Assembly (NCBI GenBank): GCA_009691105.1
Contig: SHVU01000003.1
Span: forward strand, 1 to 64,000
DNA: 64,000 nucleotides
Reading direction: 5' to 3'
From: Rhodospirillales bacterium
Lineage (GTDB): Bacteria > Pseudomonadota > Alphaproteobacteria > Rhodospirillales > SHVU01
Positions 17,144 through 26,334 of the stretch are shown here, one piece after another; the stretch's first letter is position 1; every line of letters begins with the position of its first letter. Position numbers and translations under genes: made by a program. The notes beneath the pieces were generated by a model that saw only the letters and a list, made by a program, of their open reading frames with translations, did no database searches and had not been told where the DNA came from.

Positions 17144-17851
17144 ATGGCGTCGCGCGGCGTCGTCTACATGGTGTGGGGCGAATATCCGAAGGCCGCGCTC
17201 GATCGCTCGCGGGCCTCGCTGCAGCGCCATCATCCTGACCTTCCGGTACACGTGATCGAATTGCCGGCCGGCACGACGCTGCTCGACAAGGCGACCGTGT
17301 TCGACCGCACGCCCTTCGACGAGACGCTGTTTCTCGACATCGATACTGTCATTTTGGGGCGGCTCGATTTCGGTTTCGCCAAAGCCGCAGCATTCGGAAT
17401 GGCCTGCGCGATTTGTGAATGCCCCTGGGCGCGCCGTTACGCGGGGCTGAACGGCGAGATCGTCGAATACAATACCGGCGTCCTGTTCTTCACGCCGCGG
17501 GCCAAGCCCGTGTTCGACACGTGGCGCGACGCCGTGCGGGCCGTCGATTCGTCGATCGTGTTCATCGAGGATGGCCGGCCTGTCCGCATGCCGCTCAACG
17601 ATCAGGCAGGTTTCGCCAAAGCCGTGGATGACAGCGGCTTTTTGCCGTTCGTCTTGCCGCTCAATTGGAATTTTCGGCCCAAATGGCACAAATCCTGGTT
17701 CGGCCCCCTAAAAATCTGGCATGACTACGAACCGCCACCGGACGTTCTGCTCCGCACAACGACGAACAAGCCGCACCCGATTCCATCATCCGCTTTTCCG
17801 TTCTGCGCAGCTGAAACCGCGCCTTCGTTACCTCACAGGAGTCTTCGATGA
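17144..17851 (+). CDS. Putative GT-A-type glycosyltransferase
   Basis: A 235-residue protein with hallmarks of small GT-A glycosyltransferases: a first Rossmann-like strand VVYMVWGEYPKAA, the acidic metal-binding motif D-x-D in ETLFLDIDTVILG (about residues 60-72), and EYNTGVLFFTPR further on. The C-terminal 35 residues look unstructured and run to a stop that overlaps the next start, so the natural end may have been lost or extended. The start ATG 17144 has no perfect ribosome site. The acceptor is unknown. It has no glycan-synthesis neighbours. Confidence 0.5.
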   Translation: MASRGVVYMVWGEYPKAALDRSRASLQRHHPDLPVHVIELPAGTTLLDKATVFDRTPFDETLFLDIDTVILGRLDFGFAKAAAFGMACAICECPWARRYAGLNGEIVEYNTGVLFFTPRAKPVFDTWRDAVRAVDSSIVFIEDGRPVRMPLNDQAGFAKAVDDSGFLPFVLPLNWNFRPKWHKSWFGPLKIWHDYEPPPDVLLRTTTNKPHPIPSSAFPFCAAETAPSLPHRSLR

Positions 17852-18912
17852 AAACCTATCGCGTCGCGCTAATTCCCGGTGACGGCATCGGCAAGGAAAC
17901 CGTGCCCGAAGGCGTCAAGGTTCTGGAAGCCGCCGGCCGCAAGTTCGGCTTTGGCTTCAAGTTTCAGAAATTTTCCTGGAGCTGCGAAACCTTCGCCAAG
18001 ACCGGCCGCATGATGCCCGCGGACGGTCTCGATCAATTGCGCGGCTTCGACGCGATCTATCTCGGCGCGGTCGGCTGGCCGGGCGTGCCAGATCACGTCT
18101 CGCTGTGGGGCCTGTTGATTCCGATCCGCCGCAATTTCCAGCAATACGTCAACATGCGGCCGGTGAAGCTGTTCGAGGGCGTGCGCTCGCCGCTCGCCGG
18201 GCGCAATCCGGGCGACATCGACATGGTCTGCGTTCGCGAAAATAACGAGGGCGAGTATTCCGAGATCGGCGGCCGCTTGTTCGCGGGCACCGAGAACGAG
18301 ATGGCCATTCAGGAAAGCATCTTCACGCGGCGCGGCACCGACCGCATCTTGCGGTTCGCCTTCGAGGTCGCCCGCAAGCGGCCGAAGAAACACCTGACCT
18401 CGGCCACCAAGTCGAACGGCATCATTCACACCATGCCGTTCTGGGACGAGCGCGTAGTTTCCGTCGCCAAGGACTATCCCGACATCAAGGTCGACAAGTA
18501 TCACATCGATATTTTGACGGCGCATTTCGTCAACCATCCCGATTGGTTCGACGTCGTCGTCGGCTCGAACCTGTTCGGCGATATCTTATCGGACTTGGGC
18601 CCGGCGGTGTCGGGCTCGATCGGCATCGCACCGTCCGCCAACATCAATCCCGAGCGCGCCTTTCCGTCGATGTTCGAACCGGTCCATGGATCGGCGCCGG
18701 ACATTGCCGGGAAGGGGATCTGCAATCCCATCGGCCAGGTCTGGTCCGGGGCGATGATGATGGATCACTTGGGAGAGCCCAAAGCCGCGCTCGCCATCGA
18801 AGCGGCGATCGAAAAGCTGCTCGCCGGCTCCGATGTGCGGACCCGCGACATGGGCGGCAAAGCCAACACGCTCGAAATGGGGAATGCGCTGGCGGCGGCG
18901 GTCGCCAGCTAA
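17848..18912 (+). CDS. ttuC: Tartrate/D-malate dehydrogenase (isocitrate/isopropylmalate family)
   Basis: A 354-residue beta-decarboxylating dehydrogenase of the TtuC/DmlA type, which uses NAD and Mn/Mg to oxidise tartrate, D-malate or similar 2-hydroxy acids. Seen are the N-terminal LIPGDGIGKETVPEG, the CVRENNEGEYSEIGG substrate loop, the basic TSATKSNGI segment, the metal aspartates in NLFGDILSDLGP and FEPVHGSAPDIAGKG for nucleotide binding. AGGAG sits just before ATG 17848; the start overlaps the previous stop as ATGA. It lies directly upstream of the serine operon but the strong promoter after it suggests separate control. Symbol by resemblance. Confidence 0.85.
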   Translation: MKTYRVALIPGDGIGKETVPEGVKVLEAAGRKFGFGFKFQKFSWSCETFAKTGRMMPADGLDQLRGFDAIYLGAVGWPGVPDHVSLWGLLIPIRRNFQQYVNMRPVKLFEGVRSPLAGRNPGDIDMVCVRENNEGEYSEIGGRLFAGTENEMAIQESIFTRRGTDRILRFAFEVARKRPKKHLTSATKSNGIIHTMPFWDERVVSVAKDYPDIKVDKYHIDILTAHFVNHPDWFDVVVGSNLFGDILSDLGPAVSGSIGIAPSANINPERAFPSMFEPVHGSAPDIAGKGICNPIGQVWSGAMMMDHLGEPKAALAIEAAIEKLLAGSDVRTRDMGGKANTLEMGNALAAAVAS

Positions 18913-18931
18913 CGAGAGTCGCGGCAGGATT

Positions 18932-18961
18932 GCGATCGGCGGTTGACTCTCCGCCGATCGC
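18932..18961. repeat. 11-bp perfect inverted repeat around the serC promoter -35
   Basis: GCGATCGGCGG (18932-18942) and CCGCCGATCGC (18951-18961) are exact reverse complements with eight bases between. The -35 hexamer of the proposed serC promoter occupies the loop and the right arm lies in the promoter spacer. This position suits an operator for a dimeric regulator of serine synthesis. It is also near the end of the ttuC gene and could act as a transcript-end hairpin, but no T-tract follows. The role is inference. Confidence 0.55.
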
Positions 18962-18971
18962 CTCCTACAAG
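18943..18971 (+). promoter_or_regulatory. Probable sigma-70 promoter of serC-serA
   Basis: TTGACT at 18943-18948 and TACAAG at 18966-18971 are separated by 17 bases. This is the best promoter I found by eye in the window. Transcription would begin about 18977-18980, giving a leader of roughly 50 bases before serC. Confidence 0.55.
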
Positions 18972-18975
18972 AGCC

Positions 18976-19026
18976 GCGGGCCAGGGCCCCCCAACGGGTC
19001 CCGCCCTCCTGGAAGGGAGGCTTACA
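18976..19026 (+). ncRNA. serC leader RNA (candidate serC motif)
   Basis: Two hairpins can be drawn in the short leader. The first pairs GCGGGCC (18976-18982) with GGTCCCGC (18997-19004), with one bulged T. The second pairs CCTCC (19005-19009) with GGAGG (19016-19020), which is the serC Shine-Dalgarno, six bases before the ATG. A conserved 'serC' RNA motif is known in alphaproteobacteria at this place, upstream of serC-serA. The position and the sequestering second stem fit it, but I have not matched the consensus base by base. It would allow serine-responsive control of translation or of folding during transcription. Confidence 0.5.
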
Positions 19027-20202
19027 ATGGCGACATCCGCTCGCCCCACGACTCGTCCTGCCAATCCGCAATTCTCGTCCGGCCCCTGTGCCAAGCGCCC
19101 GGGGTGGTCCGTCTCCGCTTTAAGCGCGGCGATGGTCGGCCGGTCGCATCGCGGCAAAACCGCTAAAGCTAGGATCGAACTGGTCATCGCCAAAAGCCGC
19201 GCCGTGCTCGGCTTGCCCGATGGCTGGCGCCTCGGGATCGTTCCAGCCTCCGACACCGGCGCGATCGAAATGGCGCTGTGGTCGTTGCTGGGCCAGCGTC
19301 CCGTCGATGTCATTTCCTTCGATAGCTTCGGCGCCCAATGGGCCGCCGACATCAAGGACGAGCTCAAGCTCAAGGATGCGCGCATCTTCTCCGCGCCCTA
19401 TGGCGCGATCCCCGATCTCGCCCAGGTCAATTTCGACCACGACGTCGTCTTTACGTGGAACGGCACGACCTCGGGCGCCCGCGTTCCGTCTGGCGATTGG
19501 ATTACCGAACAGCGCGGCGGACTTACTATTTGCGATGCGACCTCGGCGATCTTCGCCATGGCGTTGCCGTGGTCGAAGCTCGATGTCGTGACCTACTCCT
19601 GGCAGAAGGTGCTGGGCGGCGAGGCGGCGCACGGCATGCTGGCGCTGAGCCCGCGCGCCATCGAGCGGCTCCAGACCTACAACCCGCCGTGGCCGCTTCC
19701 GAAAATCTTCCGCCTTGCCAAGAAGGGCAAGGTCAGCGAAGGCGTCTTCTCCGGCGAAACCATCAACACGCCATCAATGCTGGCGGTCGAAGACGCGCTT
19801 GATTCCTTATTGTGGGCCGAGTCCGTCGGCGGTGCGGTCGGGCTGCAACGCCGGACGGACGCAAACTTTCAGGCCATCGCCGCCTGGGTGGCGCGCACGC
19901 CCTGGGTCGAGTTCCTCGCCAAGGATCCGGCGACACGGTCGCCGACCTCGGTGTGTCTGGTCATCGCCGATCCGACGATCGCGGCCTTGAAGCCGGACTA
20001 TCAAGCCAAAGCTGCGAACCGGATTGTGTCGATGCTGGACGCCGAGGGCGTCGCGTTTGATATCGGCGCCTATCGCGATGCGCCGCCTGGCCTTCGCATT
20101 TGGGCCGGCGCTACCGTCGAGACGTTGGACCTCGTCGCTCTCTTTCCCTGGCTCGACTGGGCGTTCGCTCAAGTTAAAGCCGAACGCGCTGCCGCGGAGT
20201 AA
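19027..20202 (+). CDS. serC: Phosphoserine aminotransferase
   Basis: A 391-residue class V aminotransferase of the alphaproteobacterial SerC type, which converts 3-phosphohydroxypyruvate and glutamate to phosphoserine. It opens with [15 protein letters not shown], has the [12 protein letters not shown] segment, and the PLP lysine K194 in [15 protein letters not shown] start at ATG 19027 because GGGAGG lies six bases before it; a longer frame begins at 18943 inside the promoter. Six bases separate it from serA, so the two form one operon for serine synthesis. Control probably acts through the leader and inverted repeat just upstream. Confidence 0.92.
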   Translation: MATSARPTTRPANPQFSSGPCAKRPGWSVSALSAAMVGRSHRGKTAKARIELVIAKSRAVLGLPDGWRLGIVPASDTGAIEMALWSLLGQRPVDVISFDSFGAQWAADIKDELKLKDARIFSAPYGAIPDLAQVNFDHDVVFTWNGTTSGARVPSGDWITEQRGGLTICDATSAIFAMALPWSKLDVVTYSWQKVLGGEAAHGMLALSPRAIERLQTYNPPWPLPKIFRLAKKGKVSEGVFSGETINTPSMLAVEDALDSLLWAESVGGAVGLQRRTDANFQAIAAWVARTPWVEFLAKDPATRSPTSVCLVIADPTIAALKPDYQAKAANRIVSMLDAEGVAFDIGAYRDAPPGLRIWAGATVETLDLVALFPWLDWAFAQVKAERAAAE

Positions 20203-20208
20203 CGGATC

Positions 20209-21810
20209 ATGGCGACCAAGAAACGCGTCCTCATCGCCGATGTCATGAGCCCCAAGGCGGCCGAAGTCTTCAAGGAGCGGGGCATCGACGTCGATGTCCG
20301 TCCCGGCCTCGACAAAGCCGCGCTCAAGGCCTGCCTCGGCGACTACGACGGGCTCGCTGTTCGTTCGACGACCAAGGTTACGGGCGATCTCTTGAAAGGC
20401 ATCACCCGGCTGCGGGTCATTGGCCGGGCTGGGGTTGGCGTCGACACCATCGACGTTCCGCAAGCGACGGCCCAAGGCGTCGTCGTCATGAACGCGCCGC
20501 TCGGCAACGCTATCACCACCGCCGAGCATGCCATCGCCATGATCATGTCCTTGGCGCGGCAAATCCCCCAGGCCAACGCCTCGACGCACCTCGGCAAGTG
20601 GGAAAAGTCCCGCTTCATGGGTGTCGAGATTTCGGCTAAGACGCTCGGCCTCGTCGGCTGCGGCAACATCGGATCAGTGGTCGCCGACCGCGCCCAAGGC
20701 TTGAAGATGAAGGTCATCTCCTACGATCCGTATCTGACGCTGGAACGCGCTAAAGTGCTGGGCGTCGAGAAGGTCGAGCTCGACGATCTGTATCGTCGCG
20801 CCGACTTCATCACGCTGCATGTGCCGTTGACCGACGCCACTCGCCGCATGATCGACACGGCGGCGCTGGGCAAAATGAAGCGCGGCGTGCGCCTGGTGAA
20901 TTGCGCGCGCGGCGAGCTCGTGGTCGAGGCCGATCTCAAGGCGGCACTCGAATCCGGCCAGGTCGCAGCCGCCGCTCTCGATGTGTTCGTCGAAGAGCCG
21001 GCCAAGACCAACCTGCTGTTCGGCATGGACTCGGTCGTCGCGACGCCGCATCTCGGCGCCTCCACGGTCGAGGCCCAGGAAAAGGTCGCGATCCAGATCG
21101 CCGAACAGATGGCCGACTTCCTGCTGACCGGCGCCGTCTCTAGCGCCGTCAACATGCCGTCGGTCACGGCCGAGGAGGCGCCCCGTCTCAAGCCGTATCT
21201 GGAACTCGCGCGTCAGCTCGGCAGTTTCGTTGGTCAGCTCACCGAAACCGCGATCAAAGCCGTCACCATCGAATACGCTGGCCGCGTCTCCGAGCTCAAC
21301 ACCCGCCCGATGACAGCGGCGGCGCTGCACGGGCTGCTCTCGCCGCTCCTTGAAACGGTCAACATGGTGAATGCACTGATCGTTGCCAAGGAGCGCGGCA
21401 TTGCGGTGCGCGAGGTTCGCCACGAACAGACCGGCCCGTATCACACCATGATCCGGCTCGAGATCGCCACCGAGCGCCAAAGCCACGCCGTCTCTGGCAC
21501 ACTGTTCGGCGCCGACCGGCCGCGCATCGTCGACATCAATGGCATTCCCATCGACGCCGAAGTCGGGCCGCACATGCTCTACATCACCAATCAGGACAAG
21601 CCCGGCTTCATCGGAGCGATCGGCACGCTGCTCGGCAACGCCGGCATCAACATCGCGACTTTCAATCTTGGTCGCTCTGCGCCCCAGGGCGAGGCTATCG
21701 CGCTGGTCGGCGTCGACTCTCCGACGCCGGAACCGATCATGCAGAAGATTCGCGCCTTGCCGCATGTCCTCCGGGTCCAGGCGCTGCGCTTCGACGGGTC
21801 GGCTGGCTAA
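20209..21810 (+). CDS. serA: D-3-phosphoglycerate dehydrogenase
   Basis: A 533-residue SerA, the first enzyme of serine synthesis (3-phosphoglycerate to 3-phosphohydroxypyruvate, NAD-linked). Domains in order: substrate-binding part with SPKAAEVFKERGIDV and KVTGDLLKGI; NAD-binding Rossmann with GLVGCGNIGS (about 147-156); catalytic Arg in NCARGELV and His in TPHLGASTVEAQ; an intervening ASB domain; and a C-terminal ACT domain (HMLYITNQDKPGFIGAIG) that in relatives binds serine as feedback inhibitor. Long form with ASB plus ACT, as usual in this class. Coupled closely to serC. Confidence 0.95.
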   Translation: MATKKRVLIADVMSPKAAEVFKERGIDVDVRPGLDKAALKACLGDYDGLAVRSTTKVTGDLLKGITRLRVIGRAGVGVDTIDVPQATAQGVVVMNAPLGNAITTAEHAIAMIMSLARQIPQANASTHLGKWEKSRFMGVEISAKTLGLVGCGNIGSVVADRAQGLKMKVISYDPYLTLERAKVLGVEKVELDDLYRRADFITLHVPLTDATRRMIDTAALGKMKRGVRLVNCARGELVVEADLKAALESGQVAAAALDVFVEEPAKTNLLFGMDSVVATPHLGASTVEAQEKVAIQIAEQMADFLLTGAVSSAVNMPSVTAEEAPRLKPYLELARQLGSFVGQLTETAIKAVTIEYAGRVSELNTRPMTAAALHGLLSPLLETVNMVNALIVAKERGIAVREVRHEQTGPYHTMIRLEIATERQSHAVSGTLFGADRPRIVDINGIPIDAEVGPHMLYITNQDKPGFIGAIGTLLGNAGINIATFNLGRSAPQGEAIALVGVDSPTPEPIMQKIRALPHVLRVQALRFDGSAG

Positions 21811-21812
21811 TA

Positions 21813-21854
21813 ATTCGTTACGCCGCCGCTCGCGACCGGGCGGTTCTGCCGAAT
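21813..21854 (+). terminator. Possible hairpin terminator after serA
   Basis: Outer arms ATTCG (21813-21817) and CGAAT (21850-21854), with inner arms CCGCC (21823-21827) and GGCGG (21839-21843), can fold three bases after the serA stop. AATT follows but there is no long T-run, so it is a weak call. The remainder of the 150-base gap before coxS contains a TTGACT at 21857-21862 without a good -10 partner. Confidence 0.3.
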
Positions 21855-21961
21855 AATTGACTGCCCTGCCTCGGACGGTTGGGGTTAAACTCGTGGCTGT
21901 GGGCCTTTAAACGGCATCCCGGCCGCCGCGCCCGCTAACGAGAAACGACGGGGAGGGCGCT

Positions 21962-22434
<473 letters not shown>

Positions 22435-22438
<4 letters not shown>

Positions 22439-22473
22439 CCACCGCTGTCTTGCACGCCGTCCGGGGAGCCTAA
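22435..22473 (+). other. 12-codon ORF in the place of coxL (possible deletion scar)
   Basis: ATG overlaps the coxS stop as ATGA, and [12 protein letters not shown] ends in TAA, with AAGGAG of coxM overlapping this stop. This is exactly the slot where coxL sits in coxS-coxL-coxM operons. VLHAVRGA resembles the short C-terminal ends of such large subunits (V-x-x-A-I/V). I infer that it may join the first and last codons of a deleted coxL, but twelve codons cannot prove it. Confidence 0.35.
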
Positions 22474-22482
22474 GGAGCCGCG

Positions 22483-23280
22483 ATGTACGATTTCAATTAC
22501 GTCCGTGTTTCGTCGCTCAAGGACGCTGCCGAGCAACTCAAGAAGGCGCAGGACGCGTCGCTGCTGGCCGGCGGGATGACCTTGATCCCGACGCTCAAGC
22601 TTCGCCTCGCACAGCCGTCCGATGTGATCGATTTATCCGGCATCAAAGAGCTGCGCGGCATCAAGACCTCCGGTACCGGCGTCGTCATCGGCGCCATGAC
22701 GCCGCACGCCGAGGTCGCGATCTCCGCCGACGTCCAGAAAGCAATTCCGGCGTTGGCCAGATTGGCCGGGCGCATCGGCGATCCGCAAGTCCGCCACCGC
22801 GGCACCATCGGCGGCTCGGTCGCCAACAACGATCCGGCCGCCGACTATCCGGCGGCGTGTCTGGCGCTGAACGCGATCATCGAAACCGACCGCCGCAAGA
22901 TCGCCGCCGACGATTTCTTCGCTGGCCTGTTCGAGACGGCGTTGGAGAAAGGCGAGATCGTTACCGCGATCAACTTTCCCGCGCCCGAGCTCGCGGCCTA
23001 TATGAAATTCCCGAATCCAGCGAGCCGCTACGCTCTGGTCGGCGTGTTCGTCGCCAAAACCAAGGCTGGGGTTCGCGTCGCCGTCACCGGCGCCGGGCAG
23101 GGCGGCGTGTTCCGCCTGCCCGACATGGAAAAGGCCCTCGACGCTTCGTTCACGCCGGCGGCGCTCGCCGGCATCACAGTCGCCGAAGACGGATTGAATT
23201 CGGACATCCATGCCTCGGCCGAGTATCGCGCTCACCTGATCGGGGTGATGGCGAAGCGGGCCGTGCAAGCCTGCGGCTAG
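22483..23280 (+). CDS. coxM: FAD-binding subunit of a molybdenum hydroxylase (CoxM-like)
   Basis: A 265-residue medium subunit that binds FAD and gives electrons to the acceptor. Seen are the N-terminal [21 protein letters not shown] (first FAD loop) and the [22 protein letters not shown] second FAD loop (about 107-128). The C-terminal CoxM domain includes [23 protein letters not shown] lies just before the ATG at 22483. With coxS at 21962 it makes two of the three subunits; activity would need a large subunit encoded elsewhere. Confidence 0.9.
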   Translation: MYDFNYVRVSSLKDAAEQLKKAQDASLLAGGMTLIPTLKLRLAQPSDVIDLSGIKELRGIKTSGTGVVIGAMTPHAEVAISADVQKAIPALARLAGRIGDPQVRHRGTIGGSVANNDPAADYPAACLALNAIIETDRRKIAADDFFAGLFETALEKGEIVTAINFPAPELAAYMKFPNPASRYALVGVFVAKTKAGVRVAVTGAGQGGVFRLPDMEKALDASFTPAALAGITVAEDGLNSDIHASAEYRAHLIGVMAKRAVQACG

Positions 23281-23321
23281 GATGGCTTCGCGCCGTTCGC
23301 CACAATTCCTGATCGCATGAC

Positions 23322-24929
23322 ATGAAATTCGGACGGGAACCCGCGATCCAAGCCGCTGGGGCCATTCTCGCCCACGGCGTCCGCGTCGGGGCGACCCTCT
23401 TCAAGAAAGGGCGCCTTCTCGACGAGGCCGATGCTCGTGCCCTGGTGGCCGGCTGGATCGACAGCGTCATGGTGGCGCGGCTTGAAGCCAACGATGTCGG
23501 CGAGGACGTCGCGGCCCGCACCATCGCCGCGGCGGCGATGGGCGCGGGAGTTACCGCTGGGCGCGCCTTTACCGGGCGGGTCAACTTGTTCGCTGCAATG
23601 CGGGGGCTGGTTCGCGTCGATGCCGCCGCGGTCGATGCCGTCAACAGTCTCGATGAGGCCATCACCATCGCAACGTTGCGACCGTTCGAGTTGGTCGAAG
23701 CGAAGCAGATGGTGGGGACCATCAAGATCATTCCGTTCGCCGCGCCGCGGGCCGCGGTGACCGAGGCGGTGCGCCAAGCGAGCCGTCTGATCGCGATCGC
23801 GCCGTTCGCGGCGCGGGCCGCCGGCCTCATCCAGACCCGATTGCCAGAGACCAAATCCTCCGTCCTCGACAAAACCCGCGACGTCATGCGTGCCCGCCTG
23901 GAGCGGATCGACAGCTCGCTCGCCGCCGAGTTGCGCTGCGCTCACGACATCGCGGCCCTGACCGACGCCATCGCCCAACTGCGGGCCCGAAATTGCGATC
24001 CGATTCTGGTCGTCGGGGCTTCGGCGATCACGGATCGCCGCGATGTCATCCCGGCAGCGATCACCGGGGCTGGCGGAACCGTCGAGCGCTTCGGAATGCC
24101 GGTCGATCCCGGAAACCTTCTGTTGTTGGCTAAAGGCGCCGACGGTGTGCCGATCATCGGGCTTCCCGGCTGCGCCCGCTCGCCGAAGCTGAACGGCATC
24201 GACTGGGTTCTGGAGCGTCTCGTCGCCGGCGTTCCGGCGACGGATCGCGACATTCAACGCATGGGCGCGGGCGGACTCCTGACCGAGATCCCGACCCGTC
24301 CGCAACCGCGTATCGAAAGCGGCACGAACGGATCGCCGCGCCGAATCGCCGCCGTCGTGTTGGCGGCCGGCCGGTCGACGCGCATGGGCGGGCCTAACAA
24401 GCTGTTGGCGGCCTTGAGCGGAACACCGATGGTTGCCCGTGTCGTCGATGCGGTTCTGGCGTCAGCGGCGCGACCCGTGATTGTCGTCATCGGGCACGAG
24501 AAGGACAAAGTTCGCGCCGCCTTGGCCGGTCGCGACGTTACCTTCGTCGATAATCCCGATTATGCCGAGGGTCTCAGCACGTCTCTTCACCGCGGCCTGG
24601 CGGCGTTACCGAGCGCGATCGACGGCTTTCTAGTCGCCCTCGGCGACATGCCGGGCGTCGGGGCGGCCGACATCGAACGCCTGATGGCCGCCTTCGATCC
24701 CGTCGAAGGGCGCGCCATTTGCGTTCCGACGCACCAGGGCAAGCGCGGCAATCCCGTCTTGTGGGCGCGGCGCTTCATTCCCGAAATGATGGAAGTCTCG
24801 GGGGACGTCGGGGCGCGTCATTTGATCGGCGCCCATGCCGACGCCGTAACCGACATCGAAATGGAGCGGGACAGCGTGTTGGTGGATATCGACACGCCGG
24901 AAGCCTTGGCCCGCGCCAGCGGAGCCTAG
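23322..24929 (+). CDS. Molybdopterin-binding domain fused to MocA-type cytidylyltransferase
   Basis: A 535-residue two-domain protein. The first 340 residues resemble the MoeA/MogA-like molybdopterin-binding module (VGASAITDRRDVIPAAI, PVDPGNLLLLAKG, GLPGCARSPKLNG). Residues about 345-535 form a nucleotidyltransferase like MocA/MobA, with VVLAAGRSTRMGGPNKLLA as the NTP loop and the metal aspartate in LVALGDMPGV. It would convert molybdopterin to the CMP form used by the xanthine dehydrogenase/CoxL family, which fits its location after coxS and coxM. Such fusions are known next to Mo-hydroxylase genes. The precise order of cofactor steps is inference. Confidence 0.85.
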   Translation: MKFGREPAIQAAGAILAHGVRVGATLFKKGRLLDEADARALVAGWIDSVMVARLEANDVGEDVAARTIAAAAMGAGVTAGRAFTGRVNLFAAMRGLVRVDAAAVDAVNSLDEAITIATLRPFELVEAKQMVGTIKIIPFAAPRAAVTEAVRQASRLIAIAPFAARAAGLIQTRLPETKSSVLDKTRDVMRARLERIDSSLAAELRCAHDIAALTDAIAQLRARNCDPILVVGASAITDRRDVIPAAITGAGGTVERFGMPVDPGNLLLLAKGADGVPIIGLPGCARSPKLNGIDWVLERLVAGVPATDRDIQRMGAGGLLTEIPTRPQPRIESGTNGSPRRIAAVVLAAGRSTRMGGPNKLLAALSGTPMVARVVDAVLASAARPVIVVIGHEKDKVRAALAGRDVTFVDNPDYAEGLSTSLHRGLAALPSAIDGFLVALGDMPGVGAADIERLMAAFDPVEGRAICVPTHQGKRGNPVLWARRFIPEMMEVSGDVGARHLIGAHADAVTDIEMERDSVLVDIDTPEALARASGA

Positions 24930-24931
24930 GG

Positions 24932-25555
24932 ATGACGACACCGGAACTATCGTTCGTCCTCTATGGCACTCCCGGGTGGGGCTCGGCTTTAACCGAGGCA
25001 GCCCTGGTCTGGTGCGATCAACCGTATCGTGTTGAGGACGTTACCGGATTCACCGAACCCGGACCGGCGCGAGATCGCCTGCTGGCGATCAACCCGCTCG
25101 CGCAAGTTCCGACCTTGGTGTTGCCCGACGGTGCGGTGATGACCGAGAGCGCCGCCATCGGCCTCTGGCTTGCTGACCGCGTGCCCGCATTGGGGCTGGC
25201 GCCCTTGCCCGATCATCCGTCGCGACCGCAGTTTCTGCGCTGGCTCGTGTGGTTCGCGGCGGCAATCTATCCAACGTTCACCTATGGCGACCATCCCGAG
25301 CTCTGGGCGGCCGGCGACACGGAGACATTGCGCAACGCCACCCACGCGCGTCGCGAGGATCTCTGGCGCTGGTTCGAGACTCAGGTCAGCGAAGCCGGTC
25401 CGTGGTGTCTCGGCGAGACGTTCTCGCTGCTCGATATCTATGTCGCCGTGATGACGCGTTGGCGGCCGAGGCGGCGATGGTTCGCGGAGCATTGCCCGCG
25501 ATTGACCAGGATCGCGCTTGCCGCTGATGCGGTGCCGAAGATTGCGCCGGTCTGA
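24932..25555 (+). CDS. Glutathione S-transferase family protein
   Basis: A 207-residue GST. The N-terminal thioredoxin-like part has VLYGTPGWGSALTEAAL and the cis-Pro block LAQVPTLVLPDGAVMTESAAIGLWL, followed by an all-helical C-terminal domain with WCLGETFSLLDIYVAVM. The ATG at 24932 sits three bases after the stop of the molybdenum gene; the frame is open further upstream inside that gene but no family residues are there. Likely cotranscribed with it. Substrate unknown. It converges on the rhomboid gene 38 bases on. Confidence 0.85.
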   Translation: MTTPELSFVLYGTPGWGSALTEAALVWCDQPYRVEDVTGFTEPGPARDRLLAINPLAQVPTLVLPDGAVMTESAAIGLWLADRVPALGLAPLPDHPSRPQFLRWLVWFAAAIYPTFTYGDHPELWAAGDTETLRNATHARREDLWRWFETQVSEAGPWCLGETFSLLDIYVAVMTRWRPRRRWFAEHCPRLTRIALAADAVPKIAPV

Positions 25556-25593
25556 AAGCGAAATTTCCGAGCCTGGTCGGACGGGGCGCCGAC

Positions 25594-26286
25594 TTAGTGC
25601 CGCGTTCCGCCGTCGAAGAGAGGAACAGACCGGCGGCGGAAAAACCAAATCAAGATGATCCCGGCGGCGAACCCGCCGATATGCGCGAGCCAGGCGATCT
25701 GTTCCGGCCCGGCGATCATGTAGTTCAAGACCTGGACACCGATCCAGCCGCCCAGCATGACGAAGGCGGGAAGCCGGACGGTGAACGGAAACATCACCAT
25801 CACCAGGACTTTGACCCGTGGGTGCAGAACGACGTAAGCGCCCATGATGCCCGATATGGCGCCGCTCGCTCCGACCAGCGGCATGGTCGACGCCGGCTCA
25901 ACAAACGCGTGGGCCAGGCTCGCCGCGACTCCGCAGAGAAGGTAGAAGACGACGAAGCGGAGATGCCCCATCGAGTCTTCGATGTTGTCGCCGAAGATCC
26001 AGAGATACAGCATGTTGCCGACGAGATGGGCGACACCGCCGTGCAGGAACAGAGACGTCACCAACGTCGCTTCGGCGGGAATGCGCTCAAGACCGGGCGG
26101 CAACGACCGCACGTCGAACAGCACCGCCGGAATGATTCCGTAGGCATAGACGAAGGCTTCGGCGGCGCGCGGCGGCAGCGACGCTTGATACAGAAAGACG
26201 GCGATACAGGTCGCAATGATTCCGATCGTGATGATCTGGAACGGAATGATGCGAAGCGGGTTCTCGTCGCGAAGCGGCAGGAGCAT
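25594..26286 (-). CDS. Rhomboid family intramembrane serine protease
   Basis: A 230-residue rhomboid with about six or seven membrane segments. The serine-histidine dyad is complete: S141 in GASGAISGIMGAY and H202 in LAHIGGFAAG. The HGGVAHLVGNMLYLWIFGDNIED stretch (about 82-104) provides the oxyanion-site H and N. It cleaves membrane-anchored proteins. I take ATG 26286, since the twelve codons before it carry no conserved sequence. Downstream of der on the same strand but 48 bases away. Confidence 0.9.
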   Translation of the reverse strand: MLLPLRDENPLRIIPFQIITIGIIATCIAVFLYQASLPPRAAEAFVYAYGIIPAVLFDVRSLPPGLERIPAEATLVTSLFLHGGVAHLVGNMLYLWIFGDNIEDSMGHLRFVVFYLLCGVAASLAHAFVEPASTMPLVGASGAISGIMGAYVVLHPRVKVLVMVMFPFTVRLPAFVMLGGWIGVQVLNYMIAGPEQIAWLAHIGGFAAGIILIWFFRRRSVPLFDGGTRH

Positions 26287-26334
26287 GGCCTGAGCGTGCC
26301 ATAAACGGCCGACCGCGGTCAAAGCGCGGACGGC

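Noticed and set aside
18932..18961. The long inverted repeat as an intrinsic terminator of ttuC
   Set aside because: No T-tract follows on the plus strand, and a good promoter is placed in the same element, so an operator is preferred, though a dual role is possible.
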